From Balneolaceae bacterium (GTDB taxonomy: Bacteria; Bacteroidota; Rhodothermia; Balneolales; Balneolaceae), in assembly GCA_020832225.1 (NCBI GenBank), contig JAFIFA010000086.1:1-39101 (forward strand): a stretch of DNA of 39,101 bases, in the 5' to 3' direction. Below are positions 1 to 9,116 of the stretch, one piece after another. Positions within the stretch are counted from its first letter, which is position 1. Every line of letters starts with the position of its first letter. A program made the translations under genes and the position numbers. Below the pieces are notes generated by a model. It saw only the letters and a program-made list of their open reading frames with translations, did no database searches and was not told the origin of the DNA.

Positions 1-168
1 TACCTGAACCGGCGAACCTTCTTTGCAATCCTTAATGAAATCAGCAGCACACGCCCGAAAACTCTCTTTATGTTGGAGTACATGCTGCTCGATAACCTAG
101 AGCTGATCATCACTCAGGGAGACGACTCCAGAGAAGGGATCGATTTAAGATGGCGATATGACTACTGA
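1..168 (+). CDS. C-terminal end of a TamB-like translocation/assembly protein (5' partial)
   Basis: The open frame enters from the left edge and ends at a TGA at 166-168, leaving 55 residues. The tail has alternating polar and hydrophobic residues (LEYMLLDNLELI, then GIDLRWRYDY), as in the last beta strands of TamB/DUF490 proteins, which span the periplasm and help insert or lipidate the outer membrane. Those proteins also end on an aromatic-rich G-x-D-L-x-W/Y-R-Y-x-Y strand. The evidence is the tail alone, so another outer-membrane beta-rich protein is possible. The gene lies 114 bp upstream of the metalloprotease gene on the same strand. Confidence 0.45.
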   Translation, partial: YLNRRTFFAILNEISSTRPKTLFMLEYMLLDNLELIITQGDDSREGIDLRWRYDY

Positions 169-282
169 TCAACATCAACCATACTATTGATTTGAATTTA
201 TCTGCTGCCTAATGGAACCAATTCAATAATTTTCAATTTCAGAAGTTATTGTTGATGGATGTGAAAACTGAAATCTCTATTC

Positions 283-1218
283 ATGAACCTGATCAGAGCA
301 CTTATTATGTTGATACTGTTTATGCTGGCAGGGCTATATCTGATCAGTTACGAAGGAAGTGGGCATACTTCAATTGGAACTGCAGATCCGTGCAGCGAGC
401 CACTTACCTACAGCATCGGTGAGATCGACAGCCGCTTTGGTGTTACGGAAGCTGAGGTACGCGAGGCGATGAGCACAGCCGCTTCATTGTGGTCTGAAGC
501 TATTGACCAGCCTATGGCGGTCTACAGCAGCGATGGCGATGTAGATGTGGTTTTGGAGTATGATGAGCGTCAGGAGAGAATAGATGGAGAGTTTCGTTTC
601 CGTGAGCAGATTGAGTCTGAACAGAGATCCCTGAACCGGATGCAGAGAGAGTATGATGAGATGCGAGATGAGTTTGATGAACGCTCGATAGCTTACCTCG
701 AGCTGGCGGGACAGACCACCTCTAAATTAAACGACCTCAATCGCTGGATTGATGAGCGAAATAGTGAAGGGGGAATTGGTGAATCCGATCGTGAATTCTT
801 TGAAAACCGAAGGGCCAGAGTTCAGGAGATGCAGCAGCAGGTTCTTCAGGAGAGGGAAGAGCTGGACCAGCTTGCCGAACGAATTAATCGCGATACAGAC
901 ATATTGAACCGTAAAATCGATGAGAATAACGAACTTGTGGATCGATATAACCGCAAATTTTCCGGGGAAAATAGATTCACGAAAGCGACCTTCCAAAGGG
1001 ATAGTGACGGTAACAGAGTGATCACCGTCAATATGTTTATGAGCAGGAATGAACTGTCGCTAATACTGGCGCACGAATTGGGTCATGCCCTTGGTCTCAG
1101 CCATGTGGATAATCCCAGATCTGTCATGTATAGCCAAATGGGGGGTCAGGATCTATTTCCTGTGCTTCAGCTTTCAGCAGAGGATCGTCGCGCTATCCGG
1201 GATCGCTGTGGCTTATAG
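283..1218 (+). CDS. membrane-anchored matrixin-type zinc metalloprotease with internal coiled coil
   Basis: A 311-residue protein. Residues 4-22 form a hydrophobic signal or anchor segment, so the rest should be outside the cytoplasm. The zinc site is HELGHALGLSH (His264, Glu265, His268, His274), followed by a Met-turn (SVMYS, Met282), which is the metzincin/matrixin arrangement (M10-like). The N-terminal part of the catalytic fold appears at about residues 55-92 (AASLWSEA, then DVDVVLEYD), and the fold resumes at about 237 (ATFQRDSDGNRVITVNMF). Between them lie about 130 highly charged residues with heptad-like coiled coil. The family link is clear from the motifs; the substrate is unknown. 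The start is the first ATG before the hydrophobic segment; no strong ribosome-binding site is visible. Confidence 0.85.
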   Translation: MNLIRALIMLILFMLAGLYLISYEGSGHTSIGTADPCSEPLTYSIGEIDSRFGVTEAEVREAMSTAASLWSEAIDQPMAVYSSDGDVDVVLEYDERQERIDGEFRFREQIESEQRSLNRMQREYDEMRDEFDERSIAYLELAGQTTSKLNDLNRWIDERNSEGGIGESDREFFENRRARVQEMQQQVLQEREELDQLAERINRDTDILNRKIDENNELVDRYNRKFSGENRFTKATFQRDSDGNRVITVNMFMSRNELSLILAHELGHALGLSHVDNPRSVMYSQMGGQDLFPVLQLSAEDRRAIRDRCGL

Positions 1219-1244
1219 CGTGTGAGTTACTTCCGGCTACGGGC

Positions 1245-1634
1245 TTAGGTTTTAGCACCTACACTGCGAATGGCGTAAGGCATCGCTTCGAGTCGTCCTT
1301 TCTGGATCTTCTGCCCTGTTTCAATACAGAGACCGTAATTACCGGTTGCAATCCGATCGAGCGCAACATTAATCTGATCCTTCCTTTCGGTCAGCCTCTC
1401 AACTGATTGAAGAACCGTGACCTTATTGGCTTCACTAGTGGCTAGGTCACCTTGGTGATGATCCTGACCAGACTGATTGTCGGTCGAATTTTTGTTGTAC
1501 TCATCCAGCCGCTCTTTAAGTGTACTGAGCTCTTTTTGCGTCTCTTTCTTCAGTTCTTCCAACTTTTTCTTAAACCCATTAAGCTCTTTATCGGAGAGGT
1601 GGGTGTTATTAGCCGGTGATGTTGTATTGTCCAT
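1245..1634 (-). CDS. DksA/TraR-family protein lacking the zinc-finger cysteines
   Basis: A 129-residue protein with a long charged helical N-terminal half (LKKETQKELSTLKERLDEY) and a C-terminal part matching the DksA/TraR globular end (ALDRIATGNYGLCIETGQKIQKGRLEAMPYA, quoted in two halves: ALDRIATGNYGLCIETG and QKIQKGRLEAMPYA). DksA-type proteins bind RNA polymerase through the secondary channel or act as related stress regulators. The usual four-cysteine zinc site is not intact: only the Cys of YGLC remains, Thr stands where the second Cys of the first pair is expected, and the closing pair is replaced by IRSVGAKT. The ATG at 1634 is preferred over the upstream in-frame start at 1694 because GGGAC precedes it at suitable distance and the family usually starts there. 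It is convergent with the metalloprotease gene. Confidence 0.75.
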   Translation of the reverse strand: MDNTTSPANNTHLSDKELNGFKKKLEELKKETQKELSTLKERLDEYNKNSTDNQSGQDHHQGDLATSEANKVTVLQSVERLTERKDQINVALDRIATGNYGLCIETGQKIQKGRLEAMPYAIRSVGAKT

Positions 1635-1825
1635 GATTCTGTCCCTTTGCAGTAACTGATTGCAGTTATGTTGGATAGAATTAAACGGATACAAGCTTGA
1701 AATTGTTCCGATTCACTTTCTGCGACAGTTTGGAGAGTGCTTTCAGTCATGGACATATCTCTCATTTATTGCCACCGAGGCACGGAGAACTCTGTGCCTC
1801 AGTGGCAAAAAATATAAATAGTGGC

Positions 1826-2734
1826 TCAGTTCGACTCTGTGAGGAAGCGATGAATCATCTCTGAAACGACTGCGTTGGTTTCAGTTCCGACACTGCTTTC
1901 GGGGAGATCCATGGAGAGCGTTACGAGTACATAGGATGATCCGTCAGGCAGGTAGACAATCCCTGAGTCGTGAACCACACCGGTAATGGAGCCCGTTTTA
2001 TTGGCTACAGTTACATCATCCGGGAGTCGGGCCGGAATCACATCTGTGAAGTACTGATCCTTAAGCACCTCAACCATCAGGCTGTCCATCTCCGGGGAAA
2101 CTGCTGTTCCGTTGGCTATATGCCGAAAAATGATGCCGAGGTCCCTGGCCGTGGTTCGATTGCTTAGTCCCTGGTCAAATGCTTTCATATCGTAGAGGCC
2201 GCGAATAACCTCAATCCGCTCAGCTCCTAAATCACGCATGGTTTGGGTAGTCTCCTCAGCTCCGGTTTTCTGTATGATGAGGTTTGTAGCAATGTTACTG
2301 CTGTAGGTAATCATGGCGTGATTGAGATCCCAGATGGTGGCCATCTCCCCCTCTTTGCGTTCAAACGGGTCAGCAGCATCGGGATCGAGATCGAGCTGAA
2401 ACTCAGAACCGTCTACAATGCTGTAGAAGAGATTATCCACACGGATGGAGTCTTCAAGGTCAAAATCCCCGAGTTCCGCACGACGGAAGAGTTCGACCAT
2501 TACCGGGGTTTTCATTGTACTGGCCGCATGGAAAAGAGAGTCTTCATTGATACCAAACTGCCACTCCGGATGATCGAGGTGCTCAAACCAGACGGCATAG
2601 AAGCCTTCACGTTCGGAAAGATACTCCTCAATTTCCGCCTTCAGGGAGGTGATGTCCCGGTTTTCAGCTTGTTCGGCCTGTTCATTGCAGGAGAGAAATA
2701 GTAAAGAGATCAGTAGCAGGGATAGGATGCGCAT
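1826..2734 (-). CDS. class A beta-lactamase-fold serine hydrolase lipoprotein
   Basis: A 302-residue protein with a lipoprotein signal peptide (FLSC, lipidated Cys16). It carries the penicillin-interacting serine hydrolase motifs in order: S72-T-M-K75 (catalytic Ser and Lys), S145-S-N147 in the SxN position, and K246-T-G. Spacing and length fit the beta-lactamase2 family. Whether it hydrolyses beta-lactams or another ester/amide cannot be told from sequence; the canonical ExxLN omega-loop signature was not recognised. The start at 2734 gives the signal peptide directly at the N terminus; the open frame extends to 2887, but that part is repeat-derived sequence and lacks signal-peptide character. 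Confidence 0.82.
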   Translation of the reverse strand: MRILSLLLISLLFLSCNEQAEQAENRDITSLKAEIEEYLSEREGFYAVWFEHLDHPEWQFGINEDSLFHAASTMKTPVMVELFRRAELGDFDLEDSIRVDNLFYSIVDGSEFQLDLDPDAADPFERKEGEMATIWDLNHAMITYSSNIATNLIIQKTGAEETTQTMRDLGAERIEVIRGLYDMKAFDQGLSNRTTARDLGIIFRHIANGTAVSPEMDSLMVEVLKDQYFTDVIPARLPDDVTVANKTGSITGVVHDSGIVYLPDGSSYVLVTLSMDLPESSVGTETNAVVSEMIHRFLTESN

Positions 2735-3117
2735 AGCAATAGCATTTGTTTTAATGATAGGTGAACTGTGTGGAAGATAATAAAGGGAGTAAAAAGTGAA
2801 AGGTGAAAAGTGAGACGTGAGAAGGTGTCTATCCCTGAGTAAGCTCCGGGGTTTGTTTAAGCGCGGCAGACTCGTAGAGGAGCACATGGTTCTCCTCAGC
2901 GTTTTTTGCGCCTACGCAGCGCACATTGCGGTTGAAATAGGGGATAATTTATATTTAAATCCCATAGTGAGTTCTGGGATTTGGCTAACCAAAATGGGTA
3001 CTAAGGTTTCACTATGTGCACAATGAGTAGGTATATTTATATGTGAAAATGTCTTGGAAAAAGAAAAGCCCTGAGAAAACTCAGGGCTTTGATTAAACCG
3101 GAACTAAAGTCCGAATT
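2735..3117. other. intergenic region with heptad-like repeat remnants and a terminator
   Basis: No convincing gene. At about 2791-2820 there are degenerate copies of GTGAAAA-type heptads (AGTGAAAGGTGAAAAGTGAG), about 60 bp upstream of the serine hydrolase start. The same word forms a cleaner tandem array before argH. The stretch 2820-3050 shows nothing recognisable. The right end holds the susD terminator. Confidence 0.6.
3065..3090 (-). terminator. intrinsic terminator of the susC-susD operon
   Basis: A perfect 11-bp inverted repeat, AAAGCCCTGAG (3065-3075) and CTCAGGGCTTT (3080-3090), with a four-base loop. In the minus direction it is followed by a pyrimidine-rich stretch (CTTTTC). It lies 28 bp beyond the susD stop codon. 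Confidence 0.85.
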
Positions 3118-4464
3118 TTAGTTGGTTGGATAGTTTGGGTTCTGGGCCAGGTTATCCTGAATCTGAAGCTCATCTTCAGGTATTGGGAAGACCCGTCGGA
3201 ATGAATCCCGACCGAGAATCTCCTCGAAACGGTCCAGTCGAACAATGTCAAAGAAGCGGTGTCCTTCGTAATGAAGCTCCGCGCGACGCTCCTGAAGCAG
3301 TGCGTCTACATACTCATCCATATCCGCAAACGGACCTGCATCTCCAAGCCCTGCACGATCCCGAATCATATTCAGATCGTCGTTACCTGCGTTTGGATCC
3401 TGAGAGTCCATAACAGCCGCTTCTGAACGAATCAGGTACATCTCAGCAAGCCTGAGTACCCTGACGTTGTTGGAGTTGTCAGAGTTCGACCACTTAACAG
3501 GCCGGTCACTGTTTCTGATGAAAGTGAAGAGTGTTGACCTCAGGTCATCTTCCTCCAGGGATTCAGGAAGGGATGGGTTCACATTGTACTCATCCCTCTG
3601 GAAGGTGAAGGTATAAAGTGAACTCTGATCCTGATCACTAAACACCAGATCAAAGATCGACTCGCTGGTAGGTGATGTGACGTCTGAACCAAAGAGACTT
3701 TCGATGGGGGTAAGTGAAAACCCACCGTTTTCGATAACATCATCCGCATCGTTAAATGCAGCAGTGTAATTTCCTGCATAGAGATTTACCCTCGCGCGTA
3801 GTGCAACGGCACCCCAGTAGGAGAGGCGGGTATTATCGGTATAGCCCACCATGTTATCAATGGCGAAGTCGAGATCATCCAGGATCTGATCGTATGTATC
3901 AGCTACGCTGCTTCTTGCCAGGTCCGGAATGAGATTGAAGTCGTTGTTCTCAATTGGATCCAGAAGAAGCGGTAGCCCATATTCCGAATTCATATCGAAA
4001 TGATACCCGAATACACGGAGCAGATCGAAATAAGCGAGTGCCCTGATTGCCCTGGCTTCAGCTACCACACGGTCACGGTTTGCAAAGGCATCATCTTCAA
4101 TGCCCGGTACCTCCGCGATCAGAAGGTTGGCGATATTGGCAACACGATAGATGTTCACCCAAGCCGTACCGATCCATAGGTTGCTGATCGGCACGTTACC
4201 CGAGTTTACCTCAGCCTGTGAGTCGAAAAAGCCCTGATAACGTGCATTATCTGCGGCCAGATCGGGTGAAAGGGTGAAGTGTACTCCATAATAGGGAGCT
4301 ACCTGCATCCTGGAGTAGGCTCCAAGCAGAATTGCTTCTGCCGATGCTCCGTCCGTTAGGGCGGTTGCGGCGTCGAGTGAAGCTTCCGGCTGTGTATCCA
4401 GCACATCACAGGATGTGATCGATACCATCAAAAGCGTCAGAAAAATGATTGATAGTTTTTTCAT
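3118..4464 (-). CDS. SusD/RagB-family nutrient-binding outer-membrane lipoprotein
   Basis: A 448-residue protein with a lipoprotein signal (lipidated Cys19 in ITSC) followed by DVLDTQPEA, a typical SusD N terminus. Helical TPR-like segments follow (EARAIRALAYFDLLRVFGYHF; ARVNLYAGNYTAAFNDADDVI) and the C-terminal family signature LQERRAELHYEGHRFFDIVR, which is common to SusD proteins. It should sit on the cell surface as a lid on the TonB-dependent SusC partner and bind a glycan, peptide or other nutrient. It follows the susC-like gene after 11 bp, so the two are co-transcribed. No glycoside hydrolase or sensor lies next to the pair, so the substrate cannot be guessed. Confidence 0.93.
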   Translation of the reverse strand: MKKLSIIFLTLLMVSITSCDVLDTQPEASLDAATALTDGASAEAILLGAYSRMQVAPYYGVHFTLSPDLAADNARYQGFFDSQAEVNSGNVPISNLWIGTAWVNIYRVANIANLLIAEVPGIEDDAFANRDRVVAEARAIRALAYFDLLRVFGYHFDMNSEYGLPLLLDPIENNDFNLIPDLARSSVADTYDQILDDLDFAIDNMVGYTDNTRLSYWGAVALRARVNLYAGNYTAAFNDADDVIENGGFSLTPIESLFGSDVTSPTSESIFDLVFSDQDQSSLYTFTFQRDEYNVNPSLPESLEEDDLRSTLFTFIRNSDRPVKWSNSDNSNNVRVLRLAEMYLIRSEAAVMDSQDPNAGNDDLNMIRDRAGLGDAGPFADMDEYVDALLQERRAELHYEGHRFFDIVRLDRFEEILGRDSFRRVFPIPEDELQIQDNLAQNPNYPTN

Positions 4465-4475
4465 GGGTCCTGTGA

Positions 4476-7400
4476 TTAAAATTCAAGATTGATTCCGAAG
4501 GAGACTGTCCGTACCTGCGGGTGGGTTCCGAAATCGGAGCCTGCAACCAGCGGGTTTCTCGCGTTCTGGTTCACCTCCGGATCGAGACCGGTATAGCTGG
4601 TGAACGTGAGAAGGTTCTGGCCTCTCGCATAGACACGCAGGTTTCTCATGCCCAGACGTTGTGTAATGTCTGGTGAGAAGTTGTAGCCCAGGGTCAGGTT
4701 TTTCAGACGGAGATAGGATCCATCTTCAAGCCAGCGTGAGGAGTACTCTCTCCAGTTTCTGTTGGTAAGAGAGGCTCTCGGAATCGAAGCATTATCTCCG
4801 GGCTCCATCCAGCGATCGTTTGCCAAACGGTGATTGTTTCCATCAGGTAGAACAAACCCAAGCCCATCGGATGGACTCAGGCGGTTAAACCCGAGGTTCT
4901 CATAAGATGCACGGCTGTGGTTGAAGATCTGGTTTCCGTAGGTGAACTGGAAAAGGAAGCTCAGGTCAAACCCTCTGTAGGTAAAGGAGTTGTTGAAGCC
5001 GCCATAGAAATCCGGTTGTGCATTCCCAACAGTTCGGCGGTCACCTGAATCGATAACGCCGTCATTGTTTTCGTCAATCCAGATGATGTTTCCTGTTTGA
5101 GGATCAATTCCTTCATAATCGATCAGGTGGAAGGTGCCGATTGGCTGCCCTACTGAAAGAATGTGTGAATCATTCAAAATCTGGTTGTCTACTTCAAGCT
5201 CGAGTACCTTGTTGCGGATAAACGAAATGTTGAAGCTTGATGACCAGGTGAGATCGCGTCCGGAAAGAACGGCTCCGCGGATATCAAACTCAAACCCTCT
5301 GTTCTCAACCTTACCGATGTTGTCGGTAACGCTTGAGAAACCGGAGATTCCCGGAACCAGTCGGTTCAGCAGAAGGTCATCCGTTGTTTTTACGAAGTAG
5401 TCTGTGCTGATATTTACCCTGTCGTCAAAAAGCCCGATGTCTACACCAATATCGAGCTGCTTTGTGCGCTCCCAGGTGAGGTTGTCGTTGCTTAGCTGTG
5501 TAGGAACGAGGGTAGGGGTAGCTCTGTAGTCTGAGACGCCAAAAAGACCTCTTGAGGCAAAGTTACCGATACCCTCCTGGTTACCAATGATACCGTAGCT
5601 GATACGTGGCTTCAGCTCAGAGAAGATCTCTTGATTTTGCATAAAGCTCTCATTGGTCATTCTCCATGCAACCGAACCACTTGGGAAAAATCCGTACCGG
5701 AAATTATCACCAAAACGGGATGAACCGTCAAGGCGACCGGTGAGCGTAAGCAGATAGCGGTCATCAAACGTGTAGTTTACACGGGAGAAGTAGGAGGCGA
5801 GGCCCCAGCTTGTTCCGGAGGTGGAAGCAGAGGTTACCTGTGCGGCCACAGAGAGCTTGGTGAACTGATCACTTGGGAAACCCTGTGCGTTGATGGACGA
5901 GAAGTCACGATTGGAAGCCTGAAATGAGGTACCCAATACACCATCAAGGTTGTGCCGCTCGCCAAATGTGTTGGCGTATGAGAGATAGTTCTCGATAATC
6001 CAGGTGAAGTCCTGGGTTGAACCAAACGTGCCGAAACCATTGGCCTGTGCGTTCTGAGACTCACGTGAGATGATCGGTGTATAGGCTTCATCATCCAGGC
6101 TGGTGTAGTCGATGGAGAGTGATGTTCTCATCGAGAGATTATCGGTAAAGTTTGCAACCCCAAAGAGAGTACCGATACCGCGAACGGTGCGCGTAAAGCG
6201 TGAGTACTCATTGGCGATCAGAACCGGGTTGTCGAGCATCCACCATCCGAAGTAGTTAAAGGGATCGGCATAGGTTCCGTCATCCTCAAATACCGGCATC
6301 AGCGGATCGCCTGCAAGAGAGTTGATAACAACACCGTAGAGGGAGTTGTCATTGATCGTACGGTCCTGCACGGTTCTGTTAACGGTGATATTGGTCCCAA
6401 AATCGAGCCAGTCTGTAACTGTAGCGTCTAGATTTACACGGCCACTAACACGTTCGAATCCGGTTCCCAGCTGCACACCCTCCTGATCGAAGTAGGAGAA
6501 TGAGGTGTAGTAGCGGGTGTTGTCGGTTCCGCCCGATGCAGTCAATTCATAGTTGGATACGGCCGATGTTCGGAAAATTTCATCATACCAGCGTGTATTC
6601 TGAAGGTCGGTATCAGTCGGGTCAAAACCCCATTGATCCGAAACGTAGTTTTCAGGGAAATTACGACCGAGATCACGGTTATCCTGCCGGGCCGCATCAT
6701 TCATCAGGTCCAGAAACTCGTTGGAGTTCATCATGTCAATCTTATTGGTGATGTTCTGGAAACCGGTATACATGCTGAACCCGATATTTGCCTGGCCGGA
6801 CTGCCCACGTTTGGTGGTGATCATTACTACACCGTTAGCTCCTCGTGAACCGTAGATTGCCGTTGCAGAAGCATCTTTCAGAATCTCGATCGACTCAATG
6901 TCATTGGGGTTCAGATCGGCAAGGGAGTTGGTTGCCTGCCCGCCGGAAAAGAGTCCGGAGAGATCCTCAGAGATAATCGGCACGCCGTCAATTACGTAAA
7001 GCGGTTCACTGCTCGCAGAGAGCGATGTTTGACCACGTATGTTGATGGTGATTCCGGCGCCCGGTGTTCCGGATGGGGAGCTGACAAAGACCCCGGAAGC
7101 ACGTCCCTGAAGGGCGGCATCGAGACTGGCAACCGGCTGATTGGCAATCTCATCGGCAGAGACACTTGCAATCGACCCGGTGAGGTCGCTTCGTGTCTGA
7201 ACGCCATATCCAACTACCACAACCTCTCGAAGCATCTGCTGGTCGAGCTGTAGCACGATGGTAATGTCGTCCCGGTCACCTACCAGTTCTTCAACGGTAG
7301 AGTACCCCACAAAGGAGACTATCAGTATATCATCATCTGCGGCCATAATTCTGAAGCGGCCGTCAATGTCTGTTACGGTTCCTCTTTCTGTATCTTCCGC

Positions 7401-7556
7401 GATGCGAACCGTGGCACCCGGCAGAACTTCTCCATTACTGTCGACAACTGTACCTGTTCGTTCACGATCCTGTGCGATTCCGTCTGCAGCAAGCAGAGGA
7501 ATTGCCAGAACGATCAGGGCACAGACCTGAAGCATTCGTCGTATAGTTGTTGCCAT
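4476..7556 (-). CDS. SusC/RagA-family TonB-linked outer-membrane transporter
   Basis: A 1026-residue protein. Residues 1-28 are a signal peptide; about 33-110 form a carboxypeptidase-regulatory-like domain (GTVVDSNGEVLPGATV, then GTVTDIDGRFRI). The SusC-type junction REVVVVGYGVQ is at about 112, followed by the plug (LTGSIASVSADEI, then YVIDGVPI, IEILKDASATAIYGSRGANG) and a long beta barrel ending in NLEF with a terminal aromatic residue. It imports large substrates through the outer membrane using TonB energy, with the SusD-like lipoprotein encoded 11 bp downstream. The gene is the first of the pair and has a 245-bp upstream region with an operator-like palindrome. Confidence 0.95.
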   Translation of the reverse strand: MATTIRRMLQVCALIVLAIPLLAADGIAQDRERTGTVVDSNGEVLPGATVRIAEDTERGTVTDIDGRFRIMAADDDILIVSFVGYSTVEELVGDRDDITIVLQLDQQMLREVVVVGYGVQTRSDLTGSIASVSADEIANQPVASLDAALQGRASGVFVSSPSGTPGAGITINIRGQTSLSASSEPLYVIDGVPIISEDLSGLFSGGQATNSLADLNPNDIESIEILKDASATAIYGSRGANGVVMITTKRGQSGQANIGFSMYTGFQNITNKIDMMNSNEFLDLMNDAARQDNRDLGRNFPENYVSDQWGFDPTDTDLQNTRWYDEIFRTSAVSNYELTASGGTDNTRYYTSFSYFDQEGVQLGTGFERVSGRVNLDATVTDWLDFGTNITVNRTVQDRTINDNSLYGVVINSLAGDPLMPVFEDDGTYADPFNYFGWWMLDNPVLIANEYSRFTRTVRGIGTLFGVANFTDNLSMRTSLSIDYTSLDDEAYTPIISRESQNAQANGFGTFGSTQDFTWIIENYLSYANTFGERHNLDGVLGTSFQASNRDFSSINAQGFPSDQFTKLSVAAQVTSASTSGTSWGLASYFSRVNYTFDDRYLLTLTGRLDGSSRFGDNFRYGFFPSGSVAWRMTNESFMQNQEIFSELKPRISYGIIGNQEGIGNFASRGLFGVSDYRATPTLVPTQLSNDNLTWERTKQLDIGVDIGLFDDRVNISTDYFVKTTDDLLLNRLVPGISGFSSVTDNIGKVENRGFEFDIRGAVLSGRDLTWSSSFNISFIRNKVLELEVDNQILNDSHILSVGQPIGTFHLIDYEGIDPQTGNIIWIDENNDGVIDSGDRRTVGNAQPDFYGGFNNSFTYRGFDLSFLFQFTYGNQIFNHSRASYENLGFNRLSPSDGLGFVLPDGNNHRLANDRWMEPGDNASIPRASLTNRNWREYSSRWLEDGSYLRLKNLTLGYNFSPDITQRLGMRNLRVYARGQNLLTFTSYTGLDPEVNQNARNPLVAGSDFGTHPQVRTVSFGINLEF

Positions 7557-7598
7557 ATGTTTAATCTGTTTTGGTTATGTGATACTGCAAATTGTGTT

Positions 7599-7617
7599 GC
7601 GGATCCGGCAGATCCGC
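7599..7617. repeat. short inverted repeat in the susC leader
   Basis: GCGGATC (7599-7605) and GATCCGC (7611-7617) are separated by five bases, about 43 bp upstream of the susC start codon. No T-run follows in either direction, so it is not a standard terminator. It could be an operator or an mRNA hairpin. Confidence 0.4.
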
Positions 7618-7724
7618 TTGTGTCTGCTGCAGATGTGTAAAATTTAGCAAACAGAGCACACTTGAATGAATGGGAATTCACTAAGAAAAGCAACAAATCG
7701 TGAGTGAACGTAATGTTTATGCAG

Positions 7725-7740
7725 AAAAAGCGCTTTCAAT
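7725..7740. promoter_or_regulatory. LacI-family operator-like palindrome upstream of susC
   Basis: The perfect palindrome AAAGCGCTTT (7727-7736) lies about 170 bp upstream of the susC start. Read on the minus strand, it sits in TTGAAAGCGCTTTTTC. The core resembles the TGNAANCGNTTNCA operators of the LacI/CcpA family. The same 16-base word, with one difference, occurs upstream of glpK at 24181-24196. No LacI-type regulator gene is in the window. Confidence 0.4.
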
Positions 7741-7801
7741 GCAATTATTTTACAAATGGAAAGATGTTTAGCTTTACATTTTTTACATCCTGCCTAGGAG
7801 A

Positions 7802-9109
7802 TCATGAATCGGATGAGCAGAGCTTACGCAAATGTGTCAGCCCGGGGTTGCCGGGCGAGCCAAGATGGGTGTACTTTTTCATCACGCTTTCGGGGCGAAT
7901 ATGAGAAGCGAGTTCGGGATTTTCAGCAATCTTTCGGTAGGCTTCGCGGAACGGGATGTTTTGATCCTTTACCATTTCATAGGCGGCTTCGGCGGCAAAA
8001 AGATCGGAGCTGCACGCTTTTTTCAGGTTCTCGGGAATGGGTTCCATGTTTTGAATCAGGATAGCGGAAGCTTCAAGAAGACGGGAGGTCTTTTCAAACG
8101 CTTTCAGAACCGGCTCTTTTGTTAGCTGAAGGTCTCTGTGGTAGCCACTTCCGAGGTTGACTGTAGCCGACTGAAGCGTGGCGGCATATCCGGCCATTTC
8201 CATCTGCCCACCCCTGATCAGTTCCGCCACATCGGGATTCTTCTTCTGCGGCATAATGGATGACCCCGTGCAGACCACATCATCCAGGGCAAAAAAGTGT
8301 TCGGGTTCTCCGCTATATCGGATCACATCGGAGGCAAACCGGTTCAGAACCGCAGTGACTCCACCCAAATACTGCACCAGCTGCAGTTCAATCCAACCCC
8401 GCGAGAGTTGAGAGGTGGTTGAGCAGACCAGGGGTTTGTCAAAACCCTGCTCTTGAGCCTCTTTCTCCCGATCGATATCAATCGTGGACCCAAAACCTGC
8501 CGCTGAACCAAGTGGAGAACGGTTGATGAGAGACGTTACACCGGAGGCAGCTTCAGCCTGGATGAGCAGCATTTCAGCATACCCACCCGCCCAGAGCCCC
8601 ACGCTGCTCAGCATCGCTTTTCGCGTATGGGTATAGCCGGGCATGGGCGTCTGCTCGTACTCTTCCGCAAGGTCGATCAGCAGCTTTGCGCACTGCCGGG
8701 TTTGCTGAAGGATGTTTCCGAGCTGCTCCTTTTCATAGAGCCTCATTGCGGTAAGCACCTGATCGTTCCTTGATCGGCCGGTGTGAATCTTTTTGCCCAG
8801 ATCACCCACTTTCTGGATCAGCGCATTCTCGATGGCGGTATGCATATCCTCATCACTCACAGTGATCTCAAACTCACCCGCTTTCCAGGTTTCGAGAATC
8901 TCGTCGAGGGCCGAATGAAGCCGGTCCATCTCCTCTTCACTCAGAATACCGGCGCGCTGAATCGCCCTCGCGTGAACCTTTGATGCACGGATGTCGTAAG
9001 GGACAAGAGCCTGATCGAGCCTGTAATCATCACCAACCGTAAAAGCCTCCACCTTCTTTGCGGTTTCGGATGCGGTGTCTGTGGAGGACTTTTGCCAGAG
9101 TTTGGACAT
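7802..9109 (-). CDS. argH: argininosuccinate lyase
   Basis: A 435-residue protein that cleaves argininosuccinate to arginine and fumarate, the last step of arginine synthesis. It has the fumarase/aspartase superfamily signature GSSIMPQKKNPDVAEL with the flexible catalytic loop. N-terminal conserved blocks include DEDMHTAIENAL and HTGRSRNDQ, which bind substrate, and MPGYTHTRKA follows further on. The length is slightly under the usual 450-470. It is the third gene of the argF-argG-argH series on the minus strand, 261 bp after argG. A heptad repeat lies immediately in front of its start codon, where no Shine-Dalgarno sequence is visible. Confidence 0.96.
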   Translation of the reverse strand: MSKLWQKSSTDTASETAKKVEAFTVGDDYRLDQALVPYDIRASKVHARAIQRAGILSEEEMDRLHSALDEILETWKAGEFEITVSDEDMHTAIENALIQKVGDLGKKIHTGRSRNDQVLTAMRLYEKEQLGNILQQTRQCAKLLIDLAEEYEQTPMPGYTHTRKAMLSSVGLWAGGYAEMLLIQAEAASGVTSLINRSPLGSAAGFGSTIDIDREKEAQEQGFDKPLVCSTTSQLSRGWIELQLVQYLGGVTAVLNRFASDVIRYSGEPEHFFALDDVVCTGSSIMPQKKNPDVAELIRGGQMEMAGYAATLQSATVNLGSGYHRDLQLTKEPVLKAFEKTSRLLEASAILIQNMEPIPENLKKACSSDLFAAEAAYEMVKDQNIPFREAYRKIAENPELASHIRPESVMKKYTHLGSPGNPGLTHLRKLCSSDS

Positions 9110-9116
9110 TTTTTAA

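Noticed and set aside
2817-3026. 69-codon frame in the gap before susD
   Set aside because: No motif, no ribosome-binding site and partly repeat sequence.
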